Source: an uncultured bacterium (lineage in GTDB: Bacteria; Bacillota_I; Bacilli_A; RF39; UBA660). Taken from it: DNA of 17,191 nucleotides. The DNA lies in the NCBI GenBank assembly GCA_949286645.1, contig CASEDN010000112.1, positions 1 through 17,191 on the forward strand. The letters are read 5' to 3'. Every line of letters starts with the position of its first letter. The first letter of the stretch is position 1. Positions 6,373 through 12,785 of this stretch are shown here, piece by piece. The translations under genes and the position numbers were made by a program. The notes below the pieces were generated by a model that worked only from the letters and a program-made list of their open reading frames with translations, searched no databases and was not told the DNA's origin.

Positions 6373-6678
6373 TTCTAATTTAGTAATTGTTGATATGGGA
6401 ATTACTTCATTATCTAATGTTATGATAGAATCATTTTTCTTTAAGGCAAGATAGGTATTAACTGTTTTATTAGAGAAAGTAATTTCTACAGGGATATTAA
6501 AAGCATAACCTTTAGTTCTAAAAATTTTATTTATTTTTTCTTCTATTGATAAGTTATTATCAATATTTTTTTTAACTTCGTTAGGTTTTATTTTATTATT
6601 TCCTTTATCATAGAAATATTTTTGATTAGTATCTCTTATATTATTACTCACTTTAAAAATTGGTGGTAATTGTTTCAT
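6352..6678 (-). CDS. Small spore-coat candidate protein, CotO-like by position
   Basis: A 108-aa protein without signal peptide or membrane segment. The N-terminal half is polar and Asn/Lys-rich; the C-terminal half (about 55-105) looks like a compact beta domain: FNIPVEITFSNKTVNTYLAL, then NDSIITLDNEVIPISTITKLEI. I do not recognise it firmly by sequence. Two things point to a CotO-type coat protein. First, CotO also ends in a small beta-rich segment. Second, in B. subtilis cotO lies convergent to cotZ, the same arrangement as here with the CotY/Z pair. The TAGGAGGG Shine-Dalgarno before ATG 6678 is strong. A general Sm/SH3-like small protein is the alternative. Confidence 0.5.
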   Translation of the reverse strand: MKQLPPIFKVSNNIRDTNQKYFYDKGNNKIKPNEVKKNIDNNLSIEEKINKIFRTKGYAFNIPVEITFSNKTVNTYLALKKNDSIITLDNEVIPISTITKLEIKSPSD

Positions 6679-6693
6679 AGTTTTCCCTCCTAT

Positions 6694-6725
6694 TACATTT
6701 TATGTATTTTATATAATAAAATGTA
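6694..6725. repeat. 10-bp perfect inverted repeat between the CotO-like gene and rodA
   Basis: TACATTTTAT (6694-6703) and ATAAAATGTA (6716-6725) are perfect inverted copies with a 12-nt AT-only spacer except one G. The repeat fills the space where the rodA -35 should be and sits about 15 nt 5' of the CotO-like start codon, so it could be an operator shared by divergent genes. Confidence 0.55.
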
Positions 6726-6736
6726 CTTTTTTTTGA

Positions 6737-6742
6737 TATAAT
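6737..6742 (+). promoter_or_regulatory. -10 box of the rodA promoter
   Basis: A perfect TATAAT at 6737-6742 precedes rodA. The -35 region (about 6714-6719, TAATAA) is poor and lies inside the inverted repeat. The start site would be near 6749, which argues against the ATG at 6757 as the start codon of rodA. Confidence 0.5.
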
Positions 6743-6774
6743 AGTAATGACTTGATATGAAAGGACGTGGTGTT

Positions 6775-7902
6775 TTGAAGAGAAGACAGAAAATTGATTT
6801 AACTATTGTTATACCTATTGTTTTGTTTTTTATTATAAGTATTACTACTATATATAGTGCGATGACTTATCTTTCTCCTGATAATGGGAATTTAGCTTTA
6901 AAACAGGCAATATGGTATTTAGTAGGAGTTGTTATAATTGTAATTCTTTTTAAGCTTAAAAATGATTATTTGTATAGGAATGCTTGGCTTTTCTATATTA
7001 TAGGAAATATCTTATTAGTATCACTACTACTCTTTGCTCCTGAGATTAATAATAGTAAGTGTTGGTTTGTTATTCCTTATATAGGTAGTTTTCAACCTAG
7101 TGAGTTTATGAAGATTTTTATTATGTTAGTACTTGCTGTTATGATATCTAATTTTAGAGAGACTACAGATCATCCTAGTATTAAAGAAGAGTTTATATTT
7201 ATTTTAAAGACTTTAATAGTTGTTTTAATTCCTAGTGTTTTAACCTTTTTAGAGCCTGATACTGGTTCTGTTATGATTTACTTTATAATTTACTTCTGTA
7301 TGATGTTTACATCAGGAATTAGGCTTAGATGGTTTGTTATTTTAGGAGTTATAATTGCAATAGTTCTTGGATTAGTGTTAGGATGTTATTTCTTAAATGA
7401 AGATTTATTTGTAAGTATCTTTGGTACTGATTTGTATTATAGATTTGATAGGATTTTGGACTGGCAAAATGGTAGTGGATTACAGTTAGAAAATGCCCTA
7501 GCGGCGATTGGTTCTGCAGGAGTATTTGGACATGGATTTAATCAGACACCAATATATTTCCCAGAGTCTGGAACTGACTTTATCTTTGCTGTTTATGCTT
7601 CTAACTTTGGACTTTTAGGAGCGATAGTTTTAATTGCAATTATTATTTTCTTTGATACAAGATTAATTAATATGGCTACTAAAAGAATTGCATCAAGAGA
7701 TAAATTTGTTTTAGCAGGTATTATTGGTATGCTTGTATTTCAACAAGTACAAAATATTGGTATGACTTTAGGACTCTTACCAATTACAGGAATTACTTTA
7801 CCATTTATTAGTTATGGTGGTAGTAGTTTATTATCTTATTTAATCTTAGTTGGTATTATTTTAAATATAGGTAATGAAAAGATGCGAGAATACAATGTTT
7901 AA
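6775..7902 (+). CDS. rodA: RodA-type SEDS peptidoglycan glycosyltransferase
   Basis: A 375-aa polytopic membrane protein (about ten hydrophobic segments) of the SEDS family RodA/FtsW/SpoVE. Signature blocks are seen: FQPSEFMKI (107-115), the catalytic aspartate region LEPDTGS with D162, and near the C-terminus NIGMTLGLLPITGITLPFISYGGSSLLSY. The wording of that last block favours RodA over FtsW. SEDS proteins polymerise glycan strands from lipid II, RodA with a class B PBP and the Mre proteins in lateral wall growth. I place the start at TTG 6775 because AAAGGA lies 9 nt upstream; the in-frame ATG at 6757 has no Shine-Dalgarno and is only 8 nt from the predicted transcript start. mreC and mreD are about 5 kb away in the same window. 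SpoVE is the main alternative identity. Confidence 0.88.
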   Translation: MKRRQKIDLTIVIPIVLFFIISITTIYSAMTYLSPDNGNLALKQAIWYLVGVVIIVILFKLKNDYLYRNAWLFYIIGNILLVSLLLFAPEINNSKCWFVIPYIGSFQPSEFMKIFIMLVLAVMISNFRETTDHPSIKEEFIFILKTLIVVLIPSVLTFLEPDTGSVMIYFIIYFCMMFTSGIRLRWFVILGVIIAIVLGLVLGCYFLNEDLFVSIFGTDLYYRFDRILDWQNGSGLQLENALAAIGSAGVFGHGFNQTPIYFPESGTDFIFAVYASNFGLLGAIVLIAIIIFFDTRLINMATKRIASRDKFVLAGIIGMLVFQQVQNIGMTLGLLPITGITLPFISYGGSSLLSYLILVGIILNIGNEKMREYNV

Positions 7903-7933
7903 AAAAATCAGGTGATTTAAACCTGACTTTTTT
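7901..7933. terminator. Bidirectional terminator after rodA and the 67-aa gene
   Basis: TCAGGT (7908-7913) pairs with ACCTGA (7921-7926) around a 7-nt loop. Seven A lie on the left and T6 after one C on the right, so U-tracts follow the stem on both strands. Confidence 0.85.
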
Positions 7934-7983
7934 ATTATTATTCACTTAATTATAATCATTTAGATATTTAATTTACATAGTTT

Positions 7984-8187
7984 TTACATATGATGAGCAC
8001 TCTTCTTAGTATCCTCTTCATCATTTTCTCTATCTCTAAGAATTTCATTATTTAGAATTATTTCTGTTAGATTATTTGCCTGTACTTCAGAAGATGCTTC
8101 TACTACTAGTTTCAATATTTGTCTAAGTTCTTCTATCGATAAATTGTCTATTTTTTGTTCTAATGTGTTGTTTGTAGTTTCATTCAT
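7984..8187 (-). CDS. Small acidic protein of unknown function
   Basis: A 67-aa soluble protein, mainly helical by appearance: NTLEQKIDNLSIEELRQILK followed by LVVEASSEVQANNLTEIIL and a charged tail RDRENDEEDTKKSAHHM. I do not recognise the family. It is supported as a real gene by a strong GGAGGG Shine-Dalgarno 8 nt before ATG 8187, by a dedicated bidirectional terminator, and by its position 50 nt after the glycosyltransferase gene on the same strand. A small CTCTT/AAGAG hairpin just upstream overlaps the Shine-Dalgarno and could affect translation, though it is weak. A role alongside the glycosyltransferase would be a guess. Confidence 0.65.
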   Translation of the reverse strand: MNETTNNTLEQKIDNLSIEELRQILKLVVEASSEVQANNLTEIILNNEILRDRENDEEDTKKSAHHM

Positions 8188-8237
8188 CTTTTATCCCTCC
8201 TCTTTTTAAGAAGAGCATATTTTAAAGCTTTTGAAAA

Positions 8238-9248
8238 CTATTTATTTAACACTTCTTCATATACTTCTTTTAACTGTTTGCCTACTGTTTTAATATCACA
8301 AGATTCTGCTATTTTTCTAGCTCCTTTACTTACACTTTTTAACTCTCCATTTAAAAACATATTTATCTTCTTTTCAAATTCCATAACATCTTTCGCTTTA
8401 TAAACATTAACTCCATCTGTTAGATAATTAAATATTGGTATATCTCTTATTATGGTATTAGTCTCCATGGCACATGCTTCGATGATTGGAATACCTTCTG
8501 TCTCTTCAAAAGTTGGGAATAAGTATAAGTCACATCCTCCTAAGGCTTCTCTTATCATTTCTTGAGGAACGTGTCCTGGGAACTTGATGTTAGGTAAGTC
8601 TTTTGATTCTTTTAATGCTTTTTTTACATCACTAGTCGCTGCAGCGATAGGACTTGAACCGAACCAAATAAATTTATATTCAGGTAAACGTTTGGCAAGT
8701 TCTACAAAGTCAACTATTCCTTTTCTTCTACTATATATACCAATACCTACTATTACTTTATCATCTTTCTTATAATCATATCTTTTGCGAAATGTTTCTT
8801 TATAAGATTTATCAGGCTTAAAGAAATCTAATTCTAAGCCATTAGATATAGCGACTATTTTCTTATCTTCTAGTCCTTTATAATGCTCTAAGATATTTTT
8901 AGAATATTCTGTAGGAGTTACAATAATATCTCCATAGCGATAACATTTTATTAACCACTGCTTAAATAACTTACTTGTTAAATGTCCGAAGATAAAACCA
9001 TCACGATAATCTTCTTCTGTTGAATGAGCATGATATACGATTTTTATACCTTTCTTCTTTAATTTTCTTGCAAGAAAATAGGACTTAAAAAAATAAGTAT
9101 TGATATGAGCGATATCATAAGTATCTTTTGGATTAGTAGTATAAGGAATGTTTTCTAACTCTAAAGCTTTCATTTGATGCTGTATCGCTTTACCTAGTCC
9201 ACTTACTCCTATTACTTTTAGTCCTTCTGCATATAATAAAACTTTCAT
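8238..9248 (-). CDS. GT4 glycosyltransferase, probable 1,2-diacylglycerol 3-glucosyltransferase
   Basis: A 336-aa GT-B fold family 4 enzyme. The N-terminal domain has YAEGLKVIGVSGLGKAIQHQ and the block YHAHSTEEDYRDGFIFG, which is typical of the monoglucosyl-diacylglycerol synthases of Bacilli and Mollicutes (alMGS type). The C-terminal nucleotide-sugar domain has GIGIYSRRKGIVDFVELAK and the E-x7-E motif in FEETEGIPIIEA. Such enzymes use UDP-glucose to glucosylate diacylglycerol at the membrane face, making glycolipid or a lipoteichoic acid anchor. No transmembrane segment is seen, consistent with a peripheral protein. I chose ATG 9248 because AAGGAG is 8 nt upstream; an in-frame GTG at 9257 overlaps that Shine-Dalgarno. 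The usual partner, a second glycolipid glycosyltransferase, is not in the window. Exact acceptor is inferred. Confidence 0.8.
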   Translation of the reverse strand: MKVLLYAEGLKVIGVSGLGKAIQHQMKALELENIPYTTNPKDTYDIAHINTYFFKSYFLARKLKKKGIKIVYHAHSTEEDYRDGFIFGHLTSKLFKQWLIKCYRYGDIIVTPTEYSKNILEHYKGLEDKKIVAISNGLELDFFKPDKSYKETFRKRYDYKKDDKVIVGIGIYSRRKGIVDFVELAKRLPEYKFIWFGSSPIAAATSDVKKALKESKDLPNIKFPGHVPQEMIREALGGCDLYLFPTFEETEGIPIIEACAMETNTIIRDIPIFNYLTDGVNVYKAKDVMEFEKKINMFLNGELKSVSKGARKIAESCDIKTVGKQLKEVYEEVLNK

Positions 9249-9299
9249 CTGTTTCACTCCTTGCTACAATAATAACATATATTTTTTTACAAATAAATA

Positions 9300-9329
9300 T
9301 TGACAAGCGTTTTTTTACTGTGATATAAT
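9300..9329 (+). promoter_or_regulatory. Consensus promoter of tRNA-Ala
   Basis: TTGACA (9300-9305), an 18-nt spacer and TATAAT (9324-9329): both hexamers are perfect. The predicted start is near 9336, 13 nt before the tRNA. Confidence 0.85.
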
Positions 9330-9348
9330 CGATTTGTTCTTAAGCGAT

Positions 9349-9424
9349 GGGGAATTAGCTCAGCTGGGAGAGCGTCACGTTTGCACCGTGAAGGTCAGGG
9401 GTTCGATCCCCCTATTCTCCACCA
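9349..9424 (+). tRNA. tRNA-Ala (anticodon UGC)
   Basis: A complete cloverleaf of 76 nt. The 7-bp acceptor stem is GGGGAAT with ATTCTCC (one G-U). The D arm contains AGCTCAGCTGGGAGAGC. The anticodon stem is TCACG/CGTGA with loop TTTGCAC (anticodon TGC). The T arm is CAGGG GTTCGAT CCCCT, and CCA is encoded at the 3' end. It stands alone with its own promoter and two downstream terminators. Confidence 0.97.
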
Positions 9425-9436
9425 TTTAGATTTTAT

Positions 9437-9460
9437 CCTCTGTTTATCAGAGGTTTTATT
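9437..9460 (+). terminator. First terminator after tRNA-Ala
   Basis: CCTCTG (9437-9442) pairs with CAGAGG (9448-9453) around a 5-nt loop and is followed by TTTTATT. Confidence 0.75.
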
Positions 9461-9472
9461 ATGTAAAAAATT

Positions 9473-9498
9473 AAGTTAGGCTTGTCCTAGCTTTTTTT
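9473..9498 (+). terminator. Second, tandem terminator after tRNA-Ala
   Basis: AAGTTAGG (9473-9480) pairs with CCTAGCTT (9486-9493, one G-U) around CTTGT and runs directly into a T7 tract. It insulates the collagen-like gene from the strong tRNA promoter. Confidence 0.8.
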
Positions 9499-9545
9499 GT
9501 CATAAATACAAGTTATTTCATACTTTATATTAGGTGGTGATGATA

Positions 9546-10154
9546 ATGGAAAACTTTTATCATAATGGATGTTTTATTTTAGGTCCTACTGGTCCAACTG
9601 GACCTATGGGAGTAACTGGGGTGACAGGTCCTACAGGTGCGACTGGTGCAAGTGGGGTTACTGGACCAACTGGACCAATTGGACCAACTGGAGCGACGGG
9701 AATTACTGGTCCTACAGGTGAAACAGGACCTACGGGACCTACTGGACCTGGTCTAAATAATAATTATGCCTTTGTTGTAAATCAAGCAACGGATATTAGT
9801 TCTGGTAGTGTAATTCCACTAGCTTTACAATTTAGTGGAGGAACACCTAATATTACTGTAAGTAATGCTACTATTACTTTACCAAGTCCTGGTACTTATT
9901 ATGTTTCTTTTAGTTTAACAGGAAGATTTGGTGTTAATCAAAATGGATCTATAATTCCTATTATTAATGGAGTTCCTCAAGATCGTTTAGCACCTACTAA
10001 TAATACTAATAGCGTTAATAGTGATATTACAATACAAGATGGAACATTAATTCAAGCGTCTACTAATAGTACTGTTCAATTTTTATATACTGGTAGTACT
10101 GCTGTTTCTAGAGCAAACTTTTTTGTTTCAGTTTTTAAAGTATCAAATGTTTAA
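9546..10154 (+). CDS. Collagen-like (G-X-T) spore-surface protein with BclA-type C-terminal domain
   Basis: A 202-aa protein. A short N-terminus (MENFYHNGCFIL) leads into 19 uninterrupted G-x-y triplets (nucleotides 9582-9752), mostly GPT, GAT and GVT. Then comes a beta-rich C-terminal domain (about 75-202): YAFVVNQATDISSGSVIPL, ITLPSPGTYYVSFSLTGRFG, then STVQFLYTGSTAVSRANFFVSVFKV. This is the architecture of BclA-like exosporium glycoproteins, in which the collagen-like rod is glycosylated on Thr and the C1q/TNF-like C-terminal domain trimerises. There is no signal peptide or LPXTG, consistent with assembly onto the spore from the mother cell. I chose ATG 9546 (AGGTGG 8 nt upstream) over GTG/ATG codons inside the Shine-Dalgarno. 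A CATACTTTA element (9519-9527) matches the sigma-K -10 but is very close to the Shine-Dalgarno. The rod is short compared with BclA. Confidence 0.85.
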   Translation: MENFYHNGCFILGPTGPTGPMGVTGVTGPTGATGASGVTGPTGPIGPTGATGITGPTGETGPTGPTGPGLNNNYAFVVNQATDISSGSVIPLALQFSGGTPNITVSNATITLPSPGTYYVSFSLTGRFGVNQNGSIIPIINGVPQDRLAPTNNTNSVNSDITIQDGTLIQASTNSTVQFLYTGSTAVSRANFFVSVFKVSNV

Positions 10155-10208
10155 TATATTTTTCTCTAGTATAGATACTGCTACTTCTGCTGAAATTATA
10201 ATTTATTC

Positions 10209-10242
10209 AAAAAGACCTAGAACTTGATTTCTAGGCCTTTTT
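10209..10242. terminator. Bidirectional terminator between the collagen-like gene and dedA
   Basis: AAAAAGACCTAGA (10209-10221) pairs with TCTAGGCCTTTTT (10230-10242), 13 positions with one A-C mismatch on plus and G-U on minus, around an 8-nt loop. The A and T runs of the stem provide the U-tract on each strand. The dedA stop TAG (10233-10231) is inside the stem. Confidence 0.88.
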
Positions 10243-10857
10243 ACTTTGTTTCTTTTTTCTTATTACAAACCAGTAGTACATTGCAACTACAAAGATTATT
10301 ACTAGTATTATTAAGATTATATTAGAGAAGTTATCTAAGTAACCAACTATTGTTTCCCATTTATCCCCTACTATACTACCTACTATTATTAAAACTGTAT
10401 TCCAGATTAGAGAACCTAATATGGTATAAAGTAAAAACTTTTGCATAGGCATCTCACTCATACCAGCAGGAATAGATATTAAGCTTCTTACAATTGGTAT
10501 AAATCTACAGAAGAAAACTGTTTTATTACCTTTAGTATCAAACCATTTATCGGCTTTTTCTATATCACTGGCTTTAAGTCTTAATACTTTACCTATTTTA
10601 CCATTTACTATTCTTTTTAATCTTTCTTTATTAAAGATTTTACCAATATAATAAAGTACTATCGCTCCAAGTAGAGAACCAAGTGTCGCTGCTAGTATCA
10701 TTATAGGTATATTAAGTGATGTATAAGTAGTCATGAAACCACCAAATACTAATATTACTTCTGATGGTATTGGTGGAAAAATATTTTCTATAGCGATTAA
10801 AAGGAATACTCCTAAGTAACCAACTTGTTCCATTATATTAATTATTATTTGTTCCAT
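10231..10857 (-). CDS. DedA-family membrane protein (VTT domain)
   Basis: A 208-aa polytopic membrane protein. DedA hallmarks are visible: LIAIENIFPPIPSEVIL near the N-terminus, the GSLLGAIVLYYIGK segment, and the second re-entrant motif FFCRFIPIVRSLISIPAG followed by MSEMPMQKF. Two hydrophobic stretches close the C-terminus, ending with a basic tail RKKKQSKKA. DedA proteins are known to include undecaprenyl-phosphate flippases (for example UptA in Bacillus) and other lipid transporters, so a link to wall lipid-carrier recycling is plausible; which substrate this one moves cannot be told. The ATG at 10857 has AAGGAG upstream. It has its own promoter (10890-10919) and a terminator containing its stop codon. 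Confidence 0.9.
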   Translation of the reverse strand: MEQIIINIMEQVGYLGVFLLIAIENIFPPIPSEVILVFGGFMTTYTSLNIPIMILAATLGSLLGAIVLYYIGKIFNKERLKRIVNGKIGKVLRLKASDIEKADKWFDTKGNKTVFFCRFIPIVRSLISIPAGMSEMPMQKFLLYTILGSLIWNTVLIIVGSIVGDKWETIVGYLDNFSNIILIILVIIFVVAMYYWFVIRKKKQSKKA

Positions 10858-10889
10858 ATGTTTCTCCTTCTACTTTCTTTGTCTTTTTA

Positions 10890-10919
10890 ATTATAACATC
10901 TATAGTAGTAATATGTCAC
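10890..10919 (-). promoter_or_regulatory. Sigma-A promoter of the dedA-family gene
   Basis: On the minus strand GTGACA (10919-10914; 5/6), an 18-nt spacer and a perfect TATAAT (10895-10890). The -35 touches the end of the spoIVFB stop codon. Confidence 0.65.
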
Positions 10920-11686
10920 TATAATTTATCTTTATATTTCCTTAATAAGTATTCTTCTTCTAAAAAATATTTATCATTAATCTTAATTAGGTGATGATAG
11001 TCTCTTTTAAAGTCTTTAGTTCTCTTAACTATTTTGCTCTTTTTAAACTTATATTTATGTAAGTATCTTTCTAAAATAAACTTTTCTAAATAATAATTTA
11101 TATTTCTTTTTTCTTTTAGTAGTTTTATTACTAAGAGAACGATGATTAGTAAAATATTTATAGTAGGATTATAGAAAAAGAAGATTGTAATAAGACAAAG
11201 AAAGATGAATGAGATAAAATATATTATTTTAAAACTAAGATTATATGATGTTAAATAACAAATAATTAATTGCATGATTCTACCTCCATCTAAGGGATAG
11301 ATTGGTAAAAGATTAAATAACAATATACTATAATTTATAGTTTTTATTATTTCTTGATAGTTATAGAAGTATGGTATATTCATTAAAACTAGATAACATC
11401 CTAACTGCATAATTGGTCCCATTAGAAGAACTATTAACTCTTCTTTTATGGGACAGTTTACTTCATGATTAAACTTAGATACTCCTCCATAGGGATAGAA
11501 AACTATTTTATCTACTTCCCAGTTAAAGAAATAGGCTGTAAAGAAATGACCACATTCATGGATTAAAAGAAGAATAGTAGTAATTGCTATTAGATTAAAA
11601 TATCCTGAAAGAAGAGATAAAACTATTAAGAAGTAACAACTTGGATGAATAGAGATATTACTTAATATATTCTTTATAGTCGACAA
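10919..11686 (-). CDS. spoIVFB: SpoIVFB, intramembrane metalloprotease that processes pro-sigma-K
   Basis: A 255-aa site-2 protease. The zinc motif HECGH places H43, E44 and H47 at the same residue numbers as in B. subtilis SpoIVFB. The second metal ligand motif is NLLPIYPLDGGR with D133. About six membrane segments are seen to residue 190. It is known to cleave the pro-sequence of sigma-K in the mother-cell membrane around the forespore. The start is TTG 11686, with AGAGGG upstream; no ATG occurs early enough. It overlaps the 3' end of spoIVFA by 29 nt. B. subtilis SpoIVFB (288 aa) ends in an ATP-binding CBS domain; here only about 65 charged residues follow the last membrane segment, too few for a full CBS domain. 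Confidence 0.93.
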   Translation of the reverse strand: MSTIKNILSNISIHPSCYFLIVLSLLSGYFNLIAITTILLLIHECGHFFTAYFFNWEVDKIVFYPYGGVSKFNHEVNCPIKEELIVLLMGPIMQLGCYLVLMNIPYFYNYQEIIKTINYSILLFNLLPIYPLDGGRIMQLIICYLTSYNLSFKIIYFISFIFLCLITIFFFYNPTINILLIIVLLVIKLLKEKRNINYYLEKFILERYLHKYKFKKSKIVKRTKDFKRDYHHLIKINDKYFLEEEYLLRKYKDKL

Positions 11687-12239
11687 AACTACCCTCTTTT
11701 TGGAATGCTAGATATAGATTAGTATCTATAGTCTCTCCTATTAGAGAACCTTTCTCTACATAATCATACATGTTTACACTTGATGTTACATTACCATAGA
11801 AAACATCTACTCCATTCATCTGCTGTATAATAACTGTTTTACCATATTTATCTTTATCTCCTATAAAAACTACGATACCACTATCTAAAGCTTTTACTAA
11901 ATAATTAGATTCTACTGTTAATTTAACACCATCTTCATACATGCTTTTATCAGTATAAACTAAATCTTCATTAAAAACTTCTTTTGTCTCATTAGACTCT
12001 TTCTTTGTACCTAAGAAATATTTATCATAAAGTGTTTTAAAGTCAGTAAATGGTAGTGATGTATTATAAACATATTTATTAAAATTACTTTTAAATTCTA
12101 GATTCGTTTTAAATCCTATTAAAAGAATAAGAGTTACTATTATAGTTAGTAATACTTTTGTAATAAAGACTCTTATATGCTTTTTTAAATTGTTATTATG
12201 TTGTGGTTCTTTCTTCTTATAAAATTTAGATTCTACCAT
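11658..12239 (-). CDS. spoIVFA: SpoIVFA, regulator of SpoIVFB (inactive LytM/M23-like domain)
   Basis: A 193-aa single-pass protein; B. subtilis SpoIVFA is 264 aa. A basic cytoplasmic N-terminus is followed by one membrane segment (about 26-43, VFITKVLLTIIVTLILLIGF) and an extracytoplasmic part ending in an M23-like fold (about 105-180): KALDSGIVVFIGD, then YGKTVIIQQMNGVDVFYGNV and VEKGSLIGET. The Zn-binding histidines of active LytM peptidases are absent, as expected for SpoIVFA. It is known to hold SpoIVFB inactive with BofA until the forespore signal protein SpoIVB cleaves it. AGTGGTGAT precedes ATG 12239. It is separated from mreD by a terminator. A CATATAAT element (12262-12255, minus) resembles a sigma-E -10 but leaves almost no leader, so I do not call it. 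Confidence 0.9.
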   Translation of the reverse strand: MVESKFYKKKEPQHNNNLKKHIRVFITKVLLTIIVTLILLIGFKTNLEFKSNFNKYVYNTSLPFTDFKTLYDKYFLGTKKESNETKEVFNEDLVYTDKSMYEDGVKLTVESNYLVKALDSGIVVFIGDKDKYGKTVIIQQMNGVDVFYGNVTSSVNMYDYVEKGSLIGETIDTNLYLAFQKEGSFVDYKEYIK

Positions 12240-12270
12240 TTATATCACCACTTAATTATATGTATTAAGC

Positions 12271-12302
12271 AAAAGAAAAAGACATCAGTTTAAATGTCTT
12301 TT
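12271..12302 (-). terminator. Terminator of the mreCD transcript
   Basis: On the minus strand AAAAGACAT (12302-12294) pairs with ATGTCTTTT (12285-12277) around an 8-nt loop and continues into TCTTTT. The mreD TGA stop (12287-12285) lies at the loop edge. Confidence 0.8.
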
Positions 12303-12785
12303 ATGTGGCATATATTTACAAATTAAATATAGTATTTCTCCATAGATAATGTTTAGTATTAAACTATTGTATATTAAATAAAGAGTACTTTCTATAGAAA
12401 CAGGTACTACATTAAAGATAAATAGACTAAGTGAGAAAATAGTTTGATAAATTACTATTACTAATATAGTTAAAAATAAGTTAGTTAAAAGATTAAGTTC
12501 CATTTTCTTATAGATAAAACTTACTATTAGTCCTATTAATAAAAAGAAAATAGCATGGGTAAATAAAAGATTTGTATAGAATAAATCATAAAGGAATCCT
12601 GTTATTCCTACTAGAATATAATAATCTTTATCTTTTTTCTTAAAGAATGGATAAATTATAACAAGACTAATTAAAGTAAAGTATGGAGTAAATAAAGATA
12701 AATCTCCCATCATATAGGGAAGAAAATTACTTAGGATGCCATCTAAAAAGAAAGATATTACAACTATTATTATTTGAAATATCAC
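12285..12785 (-). CDS. mreD: MreD, rod-shape-determining membrane protein
   Basis: A 166-aa, very hydrophobic protein with about five to six membrane segments, the usual MreD size. Recognisable stretches are FFLDGILSNFLPY, then LFTPYFTLISLVIIYPFF and GITGFLYDLFYTNLLFTHAIFFLL. MreD is known to bind MreC in the Rod complex that guides lateral wall synthesis. The start is GTG 12785, with AAGGAGG 7 nt upstream; it overlaps the mreC TGA as GTGA, so the two genes are translationally coupled. Sequence conservation in MreD is low and the identification rests partly on the gene order radC-mreC-mreD. In B. subtilis minC and minD follow; here a terminator and then spoIVFA follow. Confidence 0.88.
   Translation of the reverse strand: MIFQIIIVVISFFLDGILSNFLPYMMGDLSLFTPYFTLISLVIIYPFFKKKDKDYYILVGITGFLYDLFYTNLLFTHAIFFLLIGLIVSFIYKKMELNLLTNLFLTILVIVIYQTIFSLSLFIFNVVPVSIESTLYLIYNSLILNIIYGEILYLICKYMPHKRHLN

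Noticed and set aside
6697..6704. CATAAAAT (minus), close to a sigma-E -10, 5' of the CotO-like gene
   Set aside because: The transcript would start at about the Shine-Dalgarno, leaving no room for it, and no matching -35 is seen.
8584..8775. 63-aa plus-strand open frame
   Set aside because: It lies wholly inside the minus-strand glycosyltransferase gene, has no Shine-Dalgarno and is not protein-like.
9519..9527. CATACTTTA, fits the sigma-K -10, 5' of the collagen-like gene
   Set aside because: There is no AC element 16 nt upstream and the start would coincide with the Shine-Dalgarno; kept only as a remark in the gene entry.
9582..9752. Repetitive DNA that could be read as a tandem-repeat locus or CRISPR-like array
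   Set aside because: The repetition is the in-frame glycine triplet coding of a collagen-like rod; there are no spacers and no flanking cas genes.
11681..11687. Near Spo0A box (GTCGACA) at the spoIVFA/spoIVFB overlap
   Set aside because: Only 6 of 7 positions match and it lies inside coding sequence.
12255..12262. CATATAAT (minus), close to a sigma-E -10, 5' of spoIVFA
   Set aside because: The implied start site falls on the Shine-Dalgarno and no -35 could be recognised, although sigma-E control would be expected from Bacillus.
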